Assembly (NCBI RefSeq): GCF_001544975.2
Contig: NZ_FCOG02000048.1
Span: 1 to 49,274, forward strand
Direction: 5' to 3'
From: Caballeronia arationis
GTDB lineage: Bacteria; Pseudomonadota; Gammaproteobacteria; Burkholderiales; Burkholderiaceae
DNA length: 49,274 nucleotides
Positions 16,348-25,605 of this stretch are shown one piece after another. The position numbers and the translations under genes were made by a program. Each line of letters opens with the position of its first letter. The first letter of the stretch is position 1. Under the pieces are notes generated by a model that saw nothing but the letters and a program-made list of their open reading frames with translations, did not search any database and was not told the DNA's origin.

Positions 16348-18005
16348 AGGGTAGCCAGGTATTGATGAACCAGATGCACGGTGGTCGAGCCTTCGCCCAC
16401 GGCTGCTGCGACACGCTTGATCGAGCCGGCGCGCACGTCACCCGCCGCAAAGATGCCGGGCACGCTCGTCTCCAGCAGGAAGGGGTCGCGAGCCAGTGAC
16501 CATCCCCGCGGGCGCTTGCCGTCCGTCAGCAACGCCCGCCCGGTCACCACGAAGCCGTTGTCGTCGCGCTCCACGACATTGCCGAGCCATTCGGTGCACG
16601 GCTCGGCACCGATGCAGATGAACAGGGCGCCGGCAGGGACGACTTCGATCGCGCCGGTGTTGACATCGCGCAACGCAATTTCCGATAGATGACCATCTCC
16701 GTCGACGCTCGCCACCAGGGTGTGAGGACGCACGCTGACGTTCGGCGTCTCGTCGATCTCGTCGATCAGATAGCGCGACACCCCTGCACCGAGCGACGGG
16801 CCACGGCACACAATCACGACATTGCGCGCGTACTTGCAGAGGAACATCGCGGCCTGCCCGGCCGAATTGCTCGCGCCGACCACATAGAGGTCCTGATTCG
16901 CGCAGCAGACTGCTTCGGTCATCGCCGCGCCATAGTAGACGCCCGCGCCCGTGAGGCGCTCCACGCCGGGTGCGTCCAGCTTCCGGTACGCCACGCCGCT
17001 CGCCACCAGGAGCGCATGACAGCTCACCTCCGAGCCGTCAGTCAGGGTGACGAACTTGTAGGGACCTTCCACCCGCGTGCGGACCGCGCGCTGGGTCACG
17101 ATAATCTCGGCGCCGAAACGCTTCGCCTGGGTGAGCGCGCGACGCGACAGTTCCGCGCCGCTCACCCCGGAGGGGAAGCCGAGGTAGTTCTCGATGCGCG
17201 AAGTGGTGCCCGCCTGTCCACCCGGCGCCTGGCGCTCGATGATGGCCGACTTCAAGCCCTCCGACGCGCCGTATACGGCGGCGGCCAGCCCCGCCGGTCC
17301 GCCGCCCACGATCAGCATGTCGTAAAAGGGCGTCGTCGAATGGGTGACCAGTCCCACCTTGTCGGCGATCTGCGCGATCGTCGGACGGCTCAGCGCCGAG
17401 CCGTCCTCGAAAATGAGCACCGGCAGCTGGCTTGCGGCGGCGTCGAGCGAACTCAGCAGTGCGTCGGCCTCGCTGCCGCTCGCCACGTCGAGCCATTGGT
17501 ATGGAATATGGTTGCGCGCCATGAAGTCGCGCATTTGGTGGCCTTGCGGAGACCAGCGATGGTCGATCAGGCGAATCCCCTTGAAGCTGCTGCGCCACGC
17601 GGTCTGCCAGGCCTCGAGCAGATCGTCGAGCACCGGGTAGAAAGTGAGCTCCGGCGGATGCCAAGGCTTGAGCAGGTAATAGTCGAGCCGCACCTTGTTG
17701 ATCGCGCGGATCGCGATGTCGGTGTCGGCGTAAGCCGTCAGCAGCACTCGCTTGGCTTCGGGGAACAACGCGATCGCCCGCTCGAGAAATTCGATGCCGC
17801 TCATTTGCGGCATGCGCTGGTCGACTAGGAACAGCGCGACCGAGCGGTTCTGCAAGCGCAGTTGATGCGCCGCTTCGAGCGCTGCCTGCCCCGATCCGGC
17901 ACGCACGATCAGAAAGTGTTCGCCGTATCCGAGGCGCAGGTCGCGCGCGACCGCGTCAACCACTTCCGGGTCGTCGTCGACCGCGATTATGACAGGCTTG
18001 TCCAT
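16344..18005 (-). CDS. Receiver / glutaredoxin-like / thioredoxin-reductase-like fusion
   Basis: 553 aa, three parts. A CheY-like receiver (AVDDDPEV, phospho-acceptor D62 in LVDQRMP, LLKPW Lys) is followed at about 140-222 by a glutaredoxin-like segment (IRLIDHRWSPQGHQMRDFM) and then a thioredoxin-reductase-like FAD/NAD(P) domain (VGGGPAGLAAAVYGASEG at 233-250; VVGASNSAGQAAMFL; IFAAGDVR). The CxxC redox motif of true thioredoxin reductases is missing: GVYYGAAMTEA stands there. Start ATG at 18005 is set by homology; an in-frame ATG at 18050 would add 15 residues and has no RBS. Phosphorylation by the coupled kinase may gate a flavin redox output. Cytosolic. Confidence 0.87.
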   Translation of the reverse strand: MDKPVIIAVDDDPEVVDAVARDLRLGYGEHFLIVRAGSGQAALEAAHQLRLQNRSVALFLVDQRMPQMSGIEFLERAIALFPEAKRVLLTAYADTDIAIRAINKVRLDYYLLKPWHPPELTFYPVLDDLLEAWQTAWRSSFKGIRLIDHRWSPQGHQMRDFMARNHIPYQWLDVASGSEADALLSSLDAAASQLPVLIFEDGSALSRPTIAQIADKVGLVTHSTTPFYDMLIVGGGPAGLAAAVYGASEGLKSAIIERQAPGGQAGTTSRIENYLGFPSGVSGAELSRRALTQAKRFGAEIIVTQRAVRTRVEGPYKFVTLTDGSEVSCHALLVASGVAYRKLDAPGVERLTGAGVYYGAAMTEAVCCANQDLYVVGASNSAGQAAMFLCKYARNVVIVCRGPSLGAGVSRYLIDEIDETPNVSVRPHTLVASVDGDGHLSEIALRDVNTGAIEVVPAGALFICIGAEPCTEWLGNVVERDDNGFVVTGRALLTDGKRPRGWSLARDPFLLETSVPGIFAAGDVRAGSIKRVAAAVGEGSTTVHLVHQYLATL

Positions 18006-18730
18006 GTTGTTTGCGGACTCGATAGCGGCGCCGGCCGACGGACTGGACATGATCGGACGCGGACGCGGGGTCGGCCTGGAAACGGCCGATCTCATGTGGC
18101 CCGCCGCAGTGCAAATATGACTCTACAAGCCTAGCACTTTGATCCGAGCTTGCCAGATCGGTCTTTCGGCTGCGTTCATCGCAGCGCGCAACACATCGCA
18201 TGTTTTCCGTGCAAAAAGTGGCGGAAGGCGGTCGAGCACTCGCGTGGAACTCAGCCCGTAAGCGCTTGAATAAGTCGGAAGCCCCTTTGTTTATTGGACT
18301 GGTTTTGCATGTGGGGAGCTTGCCCGACCACGCAACGACGCGGAGGCCGATTCGGCAGCGAACAGAAGTATTCGAACATGCAGCGATTGATGCACCGCTC
18401 ACCGCCGGGACCCGCATCAATCCGAGGCCGGCCTACCGTCACTCTGCACTGAAAAAAAATGACCCGAATCGAACGAAGTCCGATGTCAATCGAATATCTG
18501 TCATTGCCGAGAATGCATATGATAGGTGCAGGCAGGTGGCTTCCAACACCCAGTATTGGGAGGTTACACGCGGCCATTCGCCTGCTTTTTCGCCGCGAGG
18601 CGCAATCAACGGGGCTGACAGGGCAGATGTCGTTCAGGCTGGAGACCTCTGCCGCGCGCTAGCGGGAAACGGCAGATGATGACGGCACCGCTTCCTCGCC
18701 TGAATTTCCGTCGCGAGGCGGGAGCGAATC
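18006..18730. other. Divergent gap between the two cNMP-kinase units
   Basis: About 720 bp with no supportable gene; the open frames are short and Arg/Ser-rich. It separates the minus-strand receiver-reductase/kinase pair from the plus-strand paralogous kinase, so it must hold promoters for both. An A-run at about 18451-18460 is the only low-complexity mark. No operator or hairpin is clear. Confidence 0.4.
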
Positions 18731-20143
18731 ATGATCGAACTCGACGAACTGGCCAGGATGCCGGTGTTTGCGGACCTCCCGCGTGAGCGTCTGCAATGGC
18801 TGTGCGACAACCTGACCGAATTCGGTGCCAAGGCGGGGGACGTGCTGCTCGAGGAAAGCGAGATGAGCACCGGTCTGCTCCTTCTTCTTGAAGGAGAGGT
18901 CAGGACAACGAGACGTGCCGAAGGCGAGTTTTCTACTGAACGCTATGTCGCACCCGAAATCTTCGGAACGCCGTGCATGGTGGCTTCAATCCCCTACCCG
19001 GCAACGCTCAGGGCTGCAACCGATTGCCGGGTTGCGCGGCTTCCGGAAGTGGCCTTTCGCGATTTGTTCGTGTCGTGCGGTTCATTTACGCGCATTGTCG
19101 CCCGCGTGATGACCGACTGGCTCACCGCGCTCGAAACGGCTGGGCGCAATCGCGAGAAACTGGCCGCCCTGGGCAAGCTCTCGGCCGGGCTCGCGCACGA
19201 GCTGAATAATCCCGCCTCAGCCGTGACACGGGCGCTCGACCACATGCTTGGCGGACTTGCGACGCTCGAGGATTCAGCCTTGGCGCTTGGCTTGCGCGCA
19301 GTCCCTCGCGAGGCCGTCGATGAACTGAGAGCCCTGGCCGCGCGCAACGCAACGCCGGCCGGCGTAAGCGCCGCGGACGCGCTGCGGCAAGGCGAAGCGG
19401 AGTCGCTGCTTAGTGACTGGCTTGCCACCCATGGCGTGGCAAAGCCGTGGCTGGCGGCTCCATGCCTTATCGCGCATGGGATCACATCGGATGCCCTCGG
19501 GCAGCTGGCTGCCCGCCTGAACGCCGAGCAACTCGATGCGGCCGTGTCGTGGATCGCCCAGGTCCTGGAGCTTCGCTCGGTGATGCATGAGGCGATGCGC
19601 GGCGCGGCCCGGATCTCCGATATTGTGAAGGCCGTGAAGTCCTACTCGTACATGGATCAGGGTCCGCGGCAGGAAGTCGACATTCACAACGGCATCGAAG
19701 ATACGCTTACCGTGATGGCGCATGAACTCAACCCGGGCATTGTGGTTATGCGTGACTACGACCGCAGCCTGCCGAGGCTTCCGGTGTATGGCAGCGAACT
19801 CAACCAGGTATGGACCCGGATCATCGAAAATGCCGTCGAGGCGATGAACGGACACGGCGAACTGACTGTCCGCACGCGCCGCCATGCGGACCACGCGGTG
19901 GTCGAGATCACCGACACCGGGCCCGGTATTCCTCAGGAAGCCATGCCGCACCTGTTCGAGCCTTTCTTTACGTCGAAGTCAGCCAGTCAGGCGCAGGGGC
20001 GCGGCCTGGGGATGGGGCTGCACGTCGCCTATCGTATCGTGGTCAACCGGCATGGCGGTACGATCGAGGCCGGCTCACGTCCCGCCGAAACAGTTTTCCG
20101 CGTGAGGTTGCCGTTGAGGAGGTCCGACTTCACAAGTCGCTAG
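18731..20143 (+). CDS. Histidine kinase with cNMP-binding domain, paralogue of the 14947 kinase
   Basis: 470 aa, same layout as the kinase at 14947: cNMP-binding roll (about 8-125), phospho-histidine H156 in LSAGLAHELNNPASAV, HATPase_c with IIENAVEAMN, DTGPGIPQE and GLGMGLHVAYR. Blocks such as VKSYSYMDQ and YDRSLP..VYGSELNQVWT are shared, which marks a duplication followed by substantial divergence. GGGAG lies about 6 nt before the ATG. It has no receiver gene of its own alongside, so it may feed the same receiver-reductase or an unlinked partner. Confidence 0.9.
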   Translation: MIELDELARMPVFADLPRERLQWLCDNLTEFGAKAGDVLLEESEMSTGLLLLLEGEVRTTRRAEGEFSTERYVAPEIFGTPCMVASIPYPATLRAATDCRVARLPEVAFRDLFVSCGSFTRIVARVMTDWLTALETAGRNREKLAALGKLSAGLAHELNNPASAVTRALDHMLGGLATLEDSALALGLRAVPREAVDELRALAARNATPAGVSAADALRQGEAESLLSDWLATHGVAKPWLAAPCLIAHGITSDALGQLAARLNAEQLDAAVSWIAQVLELRSVMHEAMRGAARISDIVKAVKSYSYMDQGPRQEVDIHNGIEDTLTVMAHELNPGIVVMRDYDRSLPRLPVYGSELNQVWTRIIENAVEAMNGHGELTVRTRRHADHAVVEITDTGPGIPQEAMPHLFEPFFTSKSASQAQGRGLGMGLHVAYRIVVNRHGGTIEAGSRPAETVFRVRLPLRRSDFTSR

Positions 20144-20537
20144 GGACGGCCCGCTGCTCACGCGCCATCACCGCTACACGCCTGAGTACGCCCGAGCCGG
20201 CGAAGGCATCATATGCGGGGCGGGGCAGGTCATCCGCCGGTTCCGCACCGGCCCCACGATTTGACTCGGTCGCCGAAGGCCGGTGCCGATAACCCAAAGC
20301 GCGCGCCGAACTGCTACCGGCGCCTCGGTCGGCAGTCTACTTTTCGATAAGCCTGCGAGGTCCGCTCTTCTACCGCCAGACAGGTTCAGCCGTCGGTTGC
20401 GGGCAGCGAAAGCGCGGGCGCGGCAACGCCAAGTTCGCCTGCGGGAGATTCGGTAGCCATCGGTTGCTCGCTGACTCACGGAGTCGAACAAAATTCATCG
20501 TGCATTGTGCGCAAGTAGCCTTCCCGCAGCCGAAACG
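20144..20537. other. Gap between convergent genes; nothing recognised
   Basis: 394 bp between the kinase stop and the stop of the glucosidase gene that converges on it. No coding, RNA or convincing terminator signal was found; a few GC-rich partial dyads are present around 20240-20265 but lack T-runs. Confidence 0.4.
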
Positions 20538-23279
20538 CTACCGCGCCATGGCCGGTGCGGTGTCTTCGGCCACTGGCGCGGCCACCGACGCAGAATCAGA
20601 CGCTACGTGGGACAGCTTCATCATGCGCGGCTGGAGCAGCAGCGCGACGAGCCCGCTCCAGCCAGTCTGATGTGAAGCTCCGACGCCACGTCCGTTGTCG
20701 CCGTGAAAGTACTCGTGAAATAGTATGAGATCCCTCGAACGCGGGTCGGCTTGCAGCATTGGATAGGCCGCCATCACGGGACGCACGCCTTGTGCATCTT
20801 TGAGAAACAGCGTGGTGACACGCCGTGCAAGGTCGTCGGCAATTTCGCTCAGCGAAAAACTGTTGCCCGATCCCGTCGGATATTCGACGCGAAACTCATC
20901 GCCGTAGTAGCGATAGAACTCATACAGCGATTCGATCAGCAGGTAGTTGACCGGTATCCAGACCGGTCCACGCCAGTTCGAATTGCCACCGAAAACACGC
21001 GAGTCCGACTCGCCAGGCTGGTATTTGATGCAGAAGCTCACGCCGTCATGGTCAAAAACGTACGGTGCATCGCGATGCACACGGGACAGGGCCCGCACGC
21101 CGTGCTCCGAGAGAAACTCGTTTTCATCGAGCGCGCGGCGCAATAGCGATTTCATCCGGTGTCCGCGCAACAGCGAGAGCAGCGTGGTCCCGCCCTTGCC
21201 GGGTTCGGTCCAGCGCGACACCAGCTTTGCCAGATTCGGCCGATGATCGAGAAACCATACCAGCCGTTCGCGCAGTCCGGGCAGATGGCCGTACACCTGG
21301 TCCTCGAGCACGTGAACGGCGAAGAGCGGAATCAGCCCGACGATGGAACGAATGCGCATCGGCACACGAGTTCCATTCGGAAGGTGTAGTACGTCGTAGA
21401 AGAATTCGTCGCGCCCGTCCCATAACCCTGTGTTGCAGCCTTCGCCACAACTGACCGCTTCCGCGATATACAGAAAGTGCTCAAAGAACTTCACCGCGAT
21501 TTCGACGTACGCGCTGTTCGTCATCGCCAGTTCGAGCCCGATCTGCATCAGGTCAAGCGCGTACGATGCCATCCATGCAGTGCCGTCGGCCTGATCGATG
21601 CGGCCGCCGGTCGGAAGCGGCGAAGACCGATCGAAGATGCCGACATTGTCGAGCCCAAGAAAGCCGCCCTGAAAGATGTTGCGATCATCGGCGTCCTTGC
21701 GGTTGCCCCACCACGAGAAATTGAGCAGCAGCTTGTGGAACATGACTTCGAGAAACTCGTGATCGCCAACACCCGTCACTTCACGGTCGAGTTCGTACAC
21801 ACGCCATGTCGCCCACGCATGAACCGGCGGATTCGCATCGCCGAACGCCCACTCGTAGGCGGGCAGTTGCCCGTTCGGATGCATGTAGCGCTCCTTCACG
21901 AGCAGCAGCAATTGCTTCTTCGCGAAGTCGGGATCGATCATGGCGAGCGCGGCTGCATGAAACGCGAGGTCCCACGACGCGTACCACGGGTACTCCCACT
22001 TGTCGGGCATCGACACGATGTCGCCGTTGCACATGTGCCGCCAGTCCGCGTTGCGGCCGTTCCTGCGGCCTTTCGGCGGCTTCGGTTGGCCGGGGTCTCC
22101 ATCGTGCCAGCGCGTCACGTCGAACTGGTAGTACTGCTTCGTCCACAGCATGCCGGCGAGCGCCTGGCGCTGCACGAGCCGCGCATCGGCGTCCGTGATG
22201 TCGTGCTGAAGCGCCGCATAGAATTCGTCCGCCTCCGCTTGCCGGTGCGCGAAGAGCTCGTTCATGTCGAGCGGCACGGCATCCGGAGCCGGTTCGGGAC
22301 GCCAGCGCAAATACAGCACCGAGCGCTCGTGAGGCGCTAACTGCAGGTACACGTGCGCGGCGGCGCGGGTGCCCTTGTCGCGCCGGATTGCCTGCTCGTC
22401 GCCGTCGACGACGTAGTCATTGATGCCGTCCTTGAACGGCCCCGCTCCATCGATGCCGAAAATGCGGCGCACATTCGTTTCGTTTTCGCAGAAGAGCCAC
22501 TCGACCGGCTGTTGTGCCGAGGCCGTCACGATCATCGTGCCGAGCGCGGGATTCTGCGCGACGACGCGCACGCCTTCCTCGGAATCCGGCTCCAGCGTGA
22601 GCAACGGCTTGCCGGGCTTGCCGGACCACGCCCATCTGTTGCGGGCCCAGAATTGCGGCAACACATGAAGCGCCGCGCGCTGATCCGCGCGGTTTTCGAC
22701 GGTAACGCGCATCACGATATCGTCGGGTGTGTGCTTCGCATACTCGACGCAGACGTCGAAGTAGCGGTTATCGTCGAACACGCCCGTATCGAGGATCTCA
22801 TATTCGGGCTGATCCGCGCCGCGCCGCCGGTTCTCGTCGATCAGATCCTGGTACGGGTACGCGTCATGAGGATACTTGTACAGCATCTTCATGTACGAAT
22901 GTGTCGGCGTGCCGTCGAGATAAAAGTAAAGCTCCTTCACGTCCTCGCCGTGATTGCCTTCCGCATTTGTCAACCCGAAGAGCCGTTCCTTGATGATCGG
23001 ATCGTGCCCGTTCCAGAGCGCGAGCGATACGCACCAGTCGAGCGGATCGTTGCCGAATCCGGCAATGCCGTCCTCACCCCAGCGATACATGCGACTACGC
23101 GCATGGTCGTGCGGAAAGTAGTCCCATGCGATGCCGTACTCGCTGTAGTCTTCGCGGACTGTGCCCCATTGCCGCTCGCTCAGATAAGGACCCCAGCGGC
23201 GCCATTGGTCGAGTTCCGGACCATGAAGACGGAAACCTTCCTTCGACTGGAGCAGATTGGTCGCGTGCAGCGGTGGCAT
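20538..23279 (-). CDS. GH63/MGH1-like glycoside hydrolase (glucosidase family)
   Basis: 913 aa, in the size range of the bacterial 'glucosidase' proteins with an MGH1-like (alpha/alpha)6 domain. The N-terminal half is a beta-rich domain (GIAWDYFPHDHARSRMYRWG, then GLTNAEGNHGEDVKE). The catalytic barrel holds YPWYASWDLAFHA near residue 433 (probable acid Asp), GNSNWRGPVWIPVNYL near 766 and GASHQTGWSGLVA near 867. It likely cleaves an alpha-glucosidic or mannosylglycerate-type linkage of a compatible solute or storage glycan in the cytosol; no signal peptide is present. GGGAGG is placed 5 nt before the ATG. Single gene. Confidence 0.88.
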   Translation of the reverse strand: MPPLHATNLLQSKEGFRLHGPELDQWRRWGPYLSERQWGTVREDYSEYGIAWDYFPHDHARSRMYRWGEDGIAGFGNDPLDWCVSLALWNGHDPIIKERLFGLTNAEGNHGEDVKELYFYLDGTPTHSYMKMLYKYPHDAYPYQDLIDENRRRGADQPEYEILDTGVFDDNRYFDVCVEYAKHTPDDIVMRVTVENRADQRAALHVLPQFWARNRWAWSGKPGKPLLTLEPDSEEGVRVVAQNPALGTMIVTASAQQPVEWLFCENETNVRRIFGIDGAGPFKDGINDYVVDGDEQAIRRDKGTRAAAHVYLQLAPHERSVLYLRWRPEPAPDAVPLDMNELFAHRQAEADEFYAALQHDITDADARLVQRQALAGMLWTKQYYQFDVTRWHDGDPGQPKPPKGRRNGRNADWRHMCNGDIVSMPDKWEYPWYASWDLAFHAAALAMIDPDFAKKQLLLLVKERYMHPNGQLPAYEWAFGDANPPVHAWATWRVYELDREVTGVGDHEFLEVMFHKLLLNFSWWGNRKDADDRNIFQGGFLGLDNVGIFDRSSPLPTGGRIDQADGTAWMASYALDLMQIGLELAMTNSAYVEIAVKFFEHFLYIAEAVSCGEGCNTGLWDGRDEFFYDVLHLPNGTRVPMRIRSIVGLIPLFAVHVLEDQVYGHLPGLRERLVWFLDHRPNLAKLVSRWTEPGKGGTTLLSLLRGHRMKSLLRRALDENEFLSEHGVRALSRVHRDAPYVFDHDGVSFCIKYQPGESDSRVFGGNSNWRGPVWIPVNYLLIESLYEFYRYYGDEFRVEYPTGSGNSFSLSEIADDLARRVTTLFLKDAQGVRPVMAAYPMLQADPRSRDLILFHEYFHGDNGRGVGASHQTGWSGLVALLLQPRMMKLSHVASDSASVAAPVAEDTAPAMAR

Positions 23280-23579
23280 GAAACCTCCCGACCCGAAATC
23301 GACTATCCATCACGAGCGCCGTGTGCGCGACGCGCATCAGGTGCTCAACATCCGCTCGATGCGCACGGTCCGCCGGGCGACCACGCTGCGTCGCGCGCGC
23401 AATTAGGCTTCGACGAACGGCCCCATCAACCATCCCAGACCGTACCTTGATGATAGGCGCCATCTCGCTGCATCGGCGATCCGGGGAAGGACCGTCGATA
23501 GCGGCACAAAGCGGTAGGATCGTCAGTTTTTTCAACTAAAACGCCCGGCTCAAACAATATAAAAAACTATTTCACCGCG

Positions 23580-23596
23580 GATAGCATGGTGCTATC
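23580..23596. promoter_or_regulatory. Perfect 7-bp dyad upstream of dadA, operator candidate
   Basis: GATAGCA-TGG-TGCTATC is a perfect inverted repeat ending 66 bp before the dadA start, directly after an AT-rich stretch (about 23550-23570) that could hold the promoter. Lrp- or GntR-type regulators of D-alanine genes are possible binders; that is inference only. Confidence 0.4.
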
Positions 23597-23662
23597 AACT
23601 GGGTGTTTTGAGAACCGAAGTACTTTTTGATTGTTCAACGCTCAATCGGTCATGGAGTCCGT

Positions 23663-24955
23663 ATGCGAGTCATTGTTCTAGGCAGTGGCGTGGTTGGTGT
23701 AACTAGTGCGTTCTACCTTGCGCGGGCCGGCCATGAAGTCACCGTCATCGACCGGGAACAAGGGCCCGCGCTCGAAACGAGTTTTGCCAACGCGGGGCAG
23801 ATTTCCCCTGGCTACGCGGCACCTTGGGCTGCTCCCGGCGTGCCGCTCAAAGCGGTGAAGTGGATGTTTCAAAAGCACGCGCCACTGGCAATTAGGCCCG
23901 ATGACGAAGACAAGCAGTTTCAGCTTCAGTGGATGTGGCAGATGCTGCAGAACTGCACTGCCGAGCGCTATGCCATCAACAAAAACCGCATGGTGCGGCT
24001 CGCGGAGTACAGTCGCGACTGCCTGAAGACGCTCCGCGGCGAAACAGGCATTCAATACGAAGGCCGCACGGGCGGCACCTTGCAGGTTTTCCGGACGCAG
24101 CAACAATTTGACGGTGCAGCCAAGGACATCGCTGTCTTAAAAGACGCGAACGTTCCGTATGAATTGTTGACTGCAAGCGAGCTTGCTCGCGTCGAACCTG
24201 CGCTCGCGGCTACCTCTCATAATTTGACCGGCGGACTGCGCTTGCCCAGAGACGAGACCGGCGATTGCCAATTGTTCACGACGCGACTCGCTGCTCTTGC
24301 CGAGCAAGCAGGCGTGACCTTTCGATATAACACGCAGGTAGACGGTCTTGTGGTCGAGGACGGCAAGATAGTCGGCGTTCGGCATGGCGCCAAGCTCATC
24401 CATGCGGATGCGTTTGTCGTTGCGTTCGGCTCTTATTCGACGAACTTCCTCTCCGGCCTCGTCAAAATTCCGGTGTATCCGCTGAAAGGTTATTCCATCA
24501 CGGCTCCTATCGTCGACGAATCAAAGGCCCCAGTTTCGACGGTGCTCGACGAGACGTACAAGATTGCCATCACACGCTTTGATAAGCGCATCCGCGTGGG
24601 CGGAATGGCTGAAATTGTAGGGTTTGACAAGCGCTTGCGCGAAGCCCGACGCGAGACACTCGAAATGTGCGTAAACGACCTCTTTCCGGGTGGTGGCGAT
24701 ACATCTCGCGCTACGTTCTGGACCGGGCTGCGTCCAATGACGCCCGATGGGACGCCGATTGTCGGTCACACTGCGATTCCTAACCTTTATCTGAACACGG
24801 GTCATGGCACGCTGGGTTGGACCATGTCGTGCGGTTCGGCGCAGCTTCTCGCCGACTTGGTTTCAGGTCGAAGGCCCGCAATTCAGTTTGATGACCTTAA
24901 CGTATTTAGGTACGCCAAGGAGTCTTCCGCACCGGCTGACTTCGCTCTCGATTGA
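23663..24955 (+). CDS. dadA: D-amino-acid dehydrogenase small subunit
   Basis: 430 aa FAD enzyme, matching the usual ~430 of DadA. It oxidises D-alanine and other D-amino acids to keto acids and passes electrons to the respiratory chain at the inner membrane. MRVIVLGSGVVGVTSAFYLA is the Rossmann FAD motif at the very start; the C-terminal block FWTGLRPMTPDGTPIVG and NTGHGTLGWTMSCGSAQL is diagnostic of DadA. The ATG at 23663 is chosen because family members begin there and GGAG precedes it; 12 upstream in-frame codons are not used. In many relatives dadA is followed by an alanine racemase gene; here only a remnant of one is present. Confidence 0.93.
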   Translation: MRVIVLGSGVVGVTSAFYLARAGHEVTVIDREQGPALETSFANAGQISPGYAAPWAAPGVPLKAVKWMFQKHAPLAIRPDDEDKQFQLQWMWQMLQNCTAERYAINKNRMVRLAEYSRDCLKTLRGETGIQYEGRTGGTLQVFRTQQQFDGAAKDIAVLKDANVPYELLTASELARVEPALAATSHNLTGGLRLPRDETGDCQLFTTRLAALAEQAGVTFRYNTQVDGLVVEDGKIVGVRHGAKLIHADAFVVAFGSYSTNFLSGLVKIPVYPLKGYSITAPIVDESKAPVSTVLDETYKIAITRFDKRIRVGGMAEIVGFDKRLREARRETLEMCVNDLFPGGGDTSRATFWTGLRPMTPDGTPIVGHTAIPNLYLNTGHGTLGWTMSCGSAQLLADLVSGRRPAIQFDDLNVFRYAKESSAPADFALD

Positions 24956-25049
24956 CCAACTGATTGCAAATCCCAGCGCGCAACCGGCGAAGGCCCCACT
25001 TTGCTTCCAAAGCCCAGAATGCCCTGTCGCACTTTACCTTCAAAGAACG

Positions 25050-25130
25050 ATGCCGCGCCCGATTAACGCTCATATCCATCCCGATGCTGTAAGGCACAAC
25101 CTGCAGATGGTCCGCTGGCGCGACCCGTCG
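25050..25130 (+). pseudogene. Remnant of the alanine racemase N-terminus behind dadA
   Basis: From ATG 25050 the frame reads MPRPINAHIHPDAVRHNLQM and on to VRWRD, closely matching the first 25 residues of beta-proteobacterial Alr/DadX (MPRPI.A.IH..A...NL..VR). After that, where the PLP lysine motif (VKANAYGHG) should come, similarity stops and the frame ends at 25223 with low-quality sequence. The gene that normally follows dadA has thus been deleted down to its first tenth. Recognition is by recalled family sequence; no alignment was run. Confidence 0.65.
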
Positions 25131-25605
25131 CACTTGACCCTGGACGTCAACTGTCGACGTGATAGGACCGTACGTCGGCGGGTGTCGGCTTTGCAACGCC
25201 ACGGTCAACCGCGCTCACCGTAAGGACACCATTCATGTGGGCCGGGCGGTCCGCGCTGTTTTGCAGTCCAGTACCCTCGCACCTGCAACCCGCGATTTTT
25301 CGCCGGAGACGCTTAGGAATGGGCTCTTCTGTGCCGTTATGGAGGAGATGGAACCCACGGCTCACTCTCGCATCGTGAGAAGCGACCCGCTGCCCGTCCG
25401 TTGGCACCCCCCGACTCAACGCTTAGCGGAGGCCGGCCCAGGTCGAATCTCTGACTGCAAACCGTCCGACTAAGCGGGTCAATCTCAGTTCGCGTGTTCG
25501 CGTTGTTTGCGCGCCAATTGCAATCCTGAGTAAACCGTCGTTTCTGGCGTTACTTCCACCTGCCCCTTGCAGCGTTCATCCCAAGCGTACCCTGCATATC
25601 GAAAC
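25131..25605. other. Gap after the racemase remnant; nothing recognised
   Basis: About 475 bp between the alr remnant and the stop of the hybrid kinase operon. Short open frames exist on both strands (for example 25159-25473) but carry no motif and overlap each other. No later part of alr could be picked out here, so the deletion seems complete. Confidence 0.4.

Noticed and set aside
25159..25473. 104-codon plus-strand frame after the alr remnant
   Set aside because: No motif, overlapped by an equally long antisense frame, no RBS; likely non-coding.
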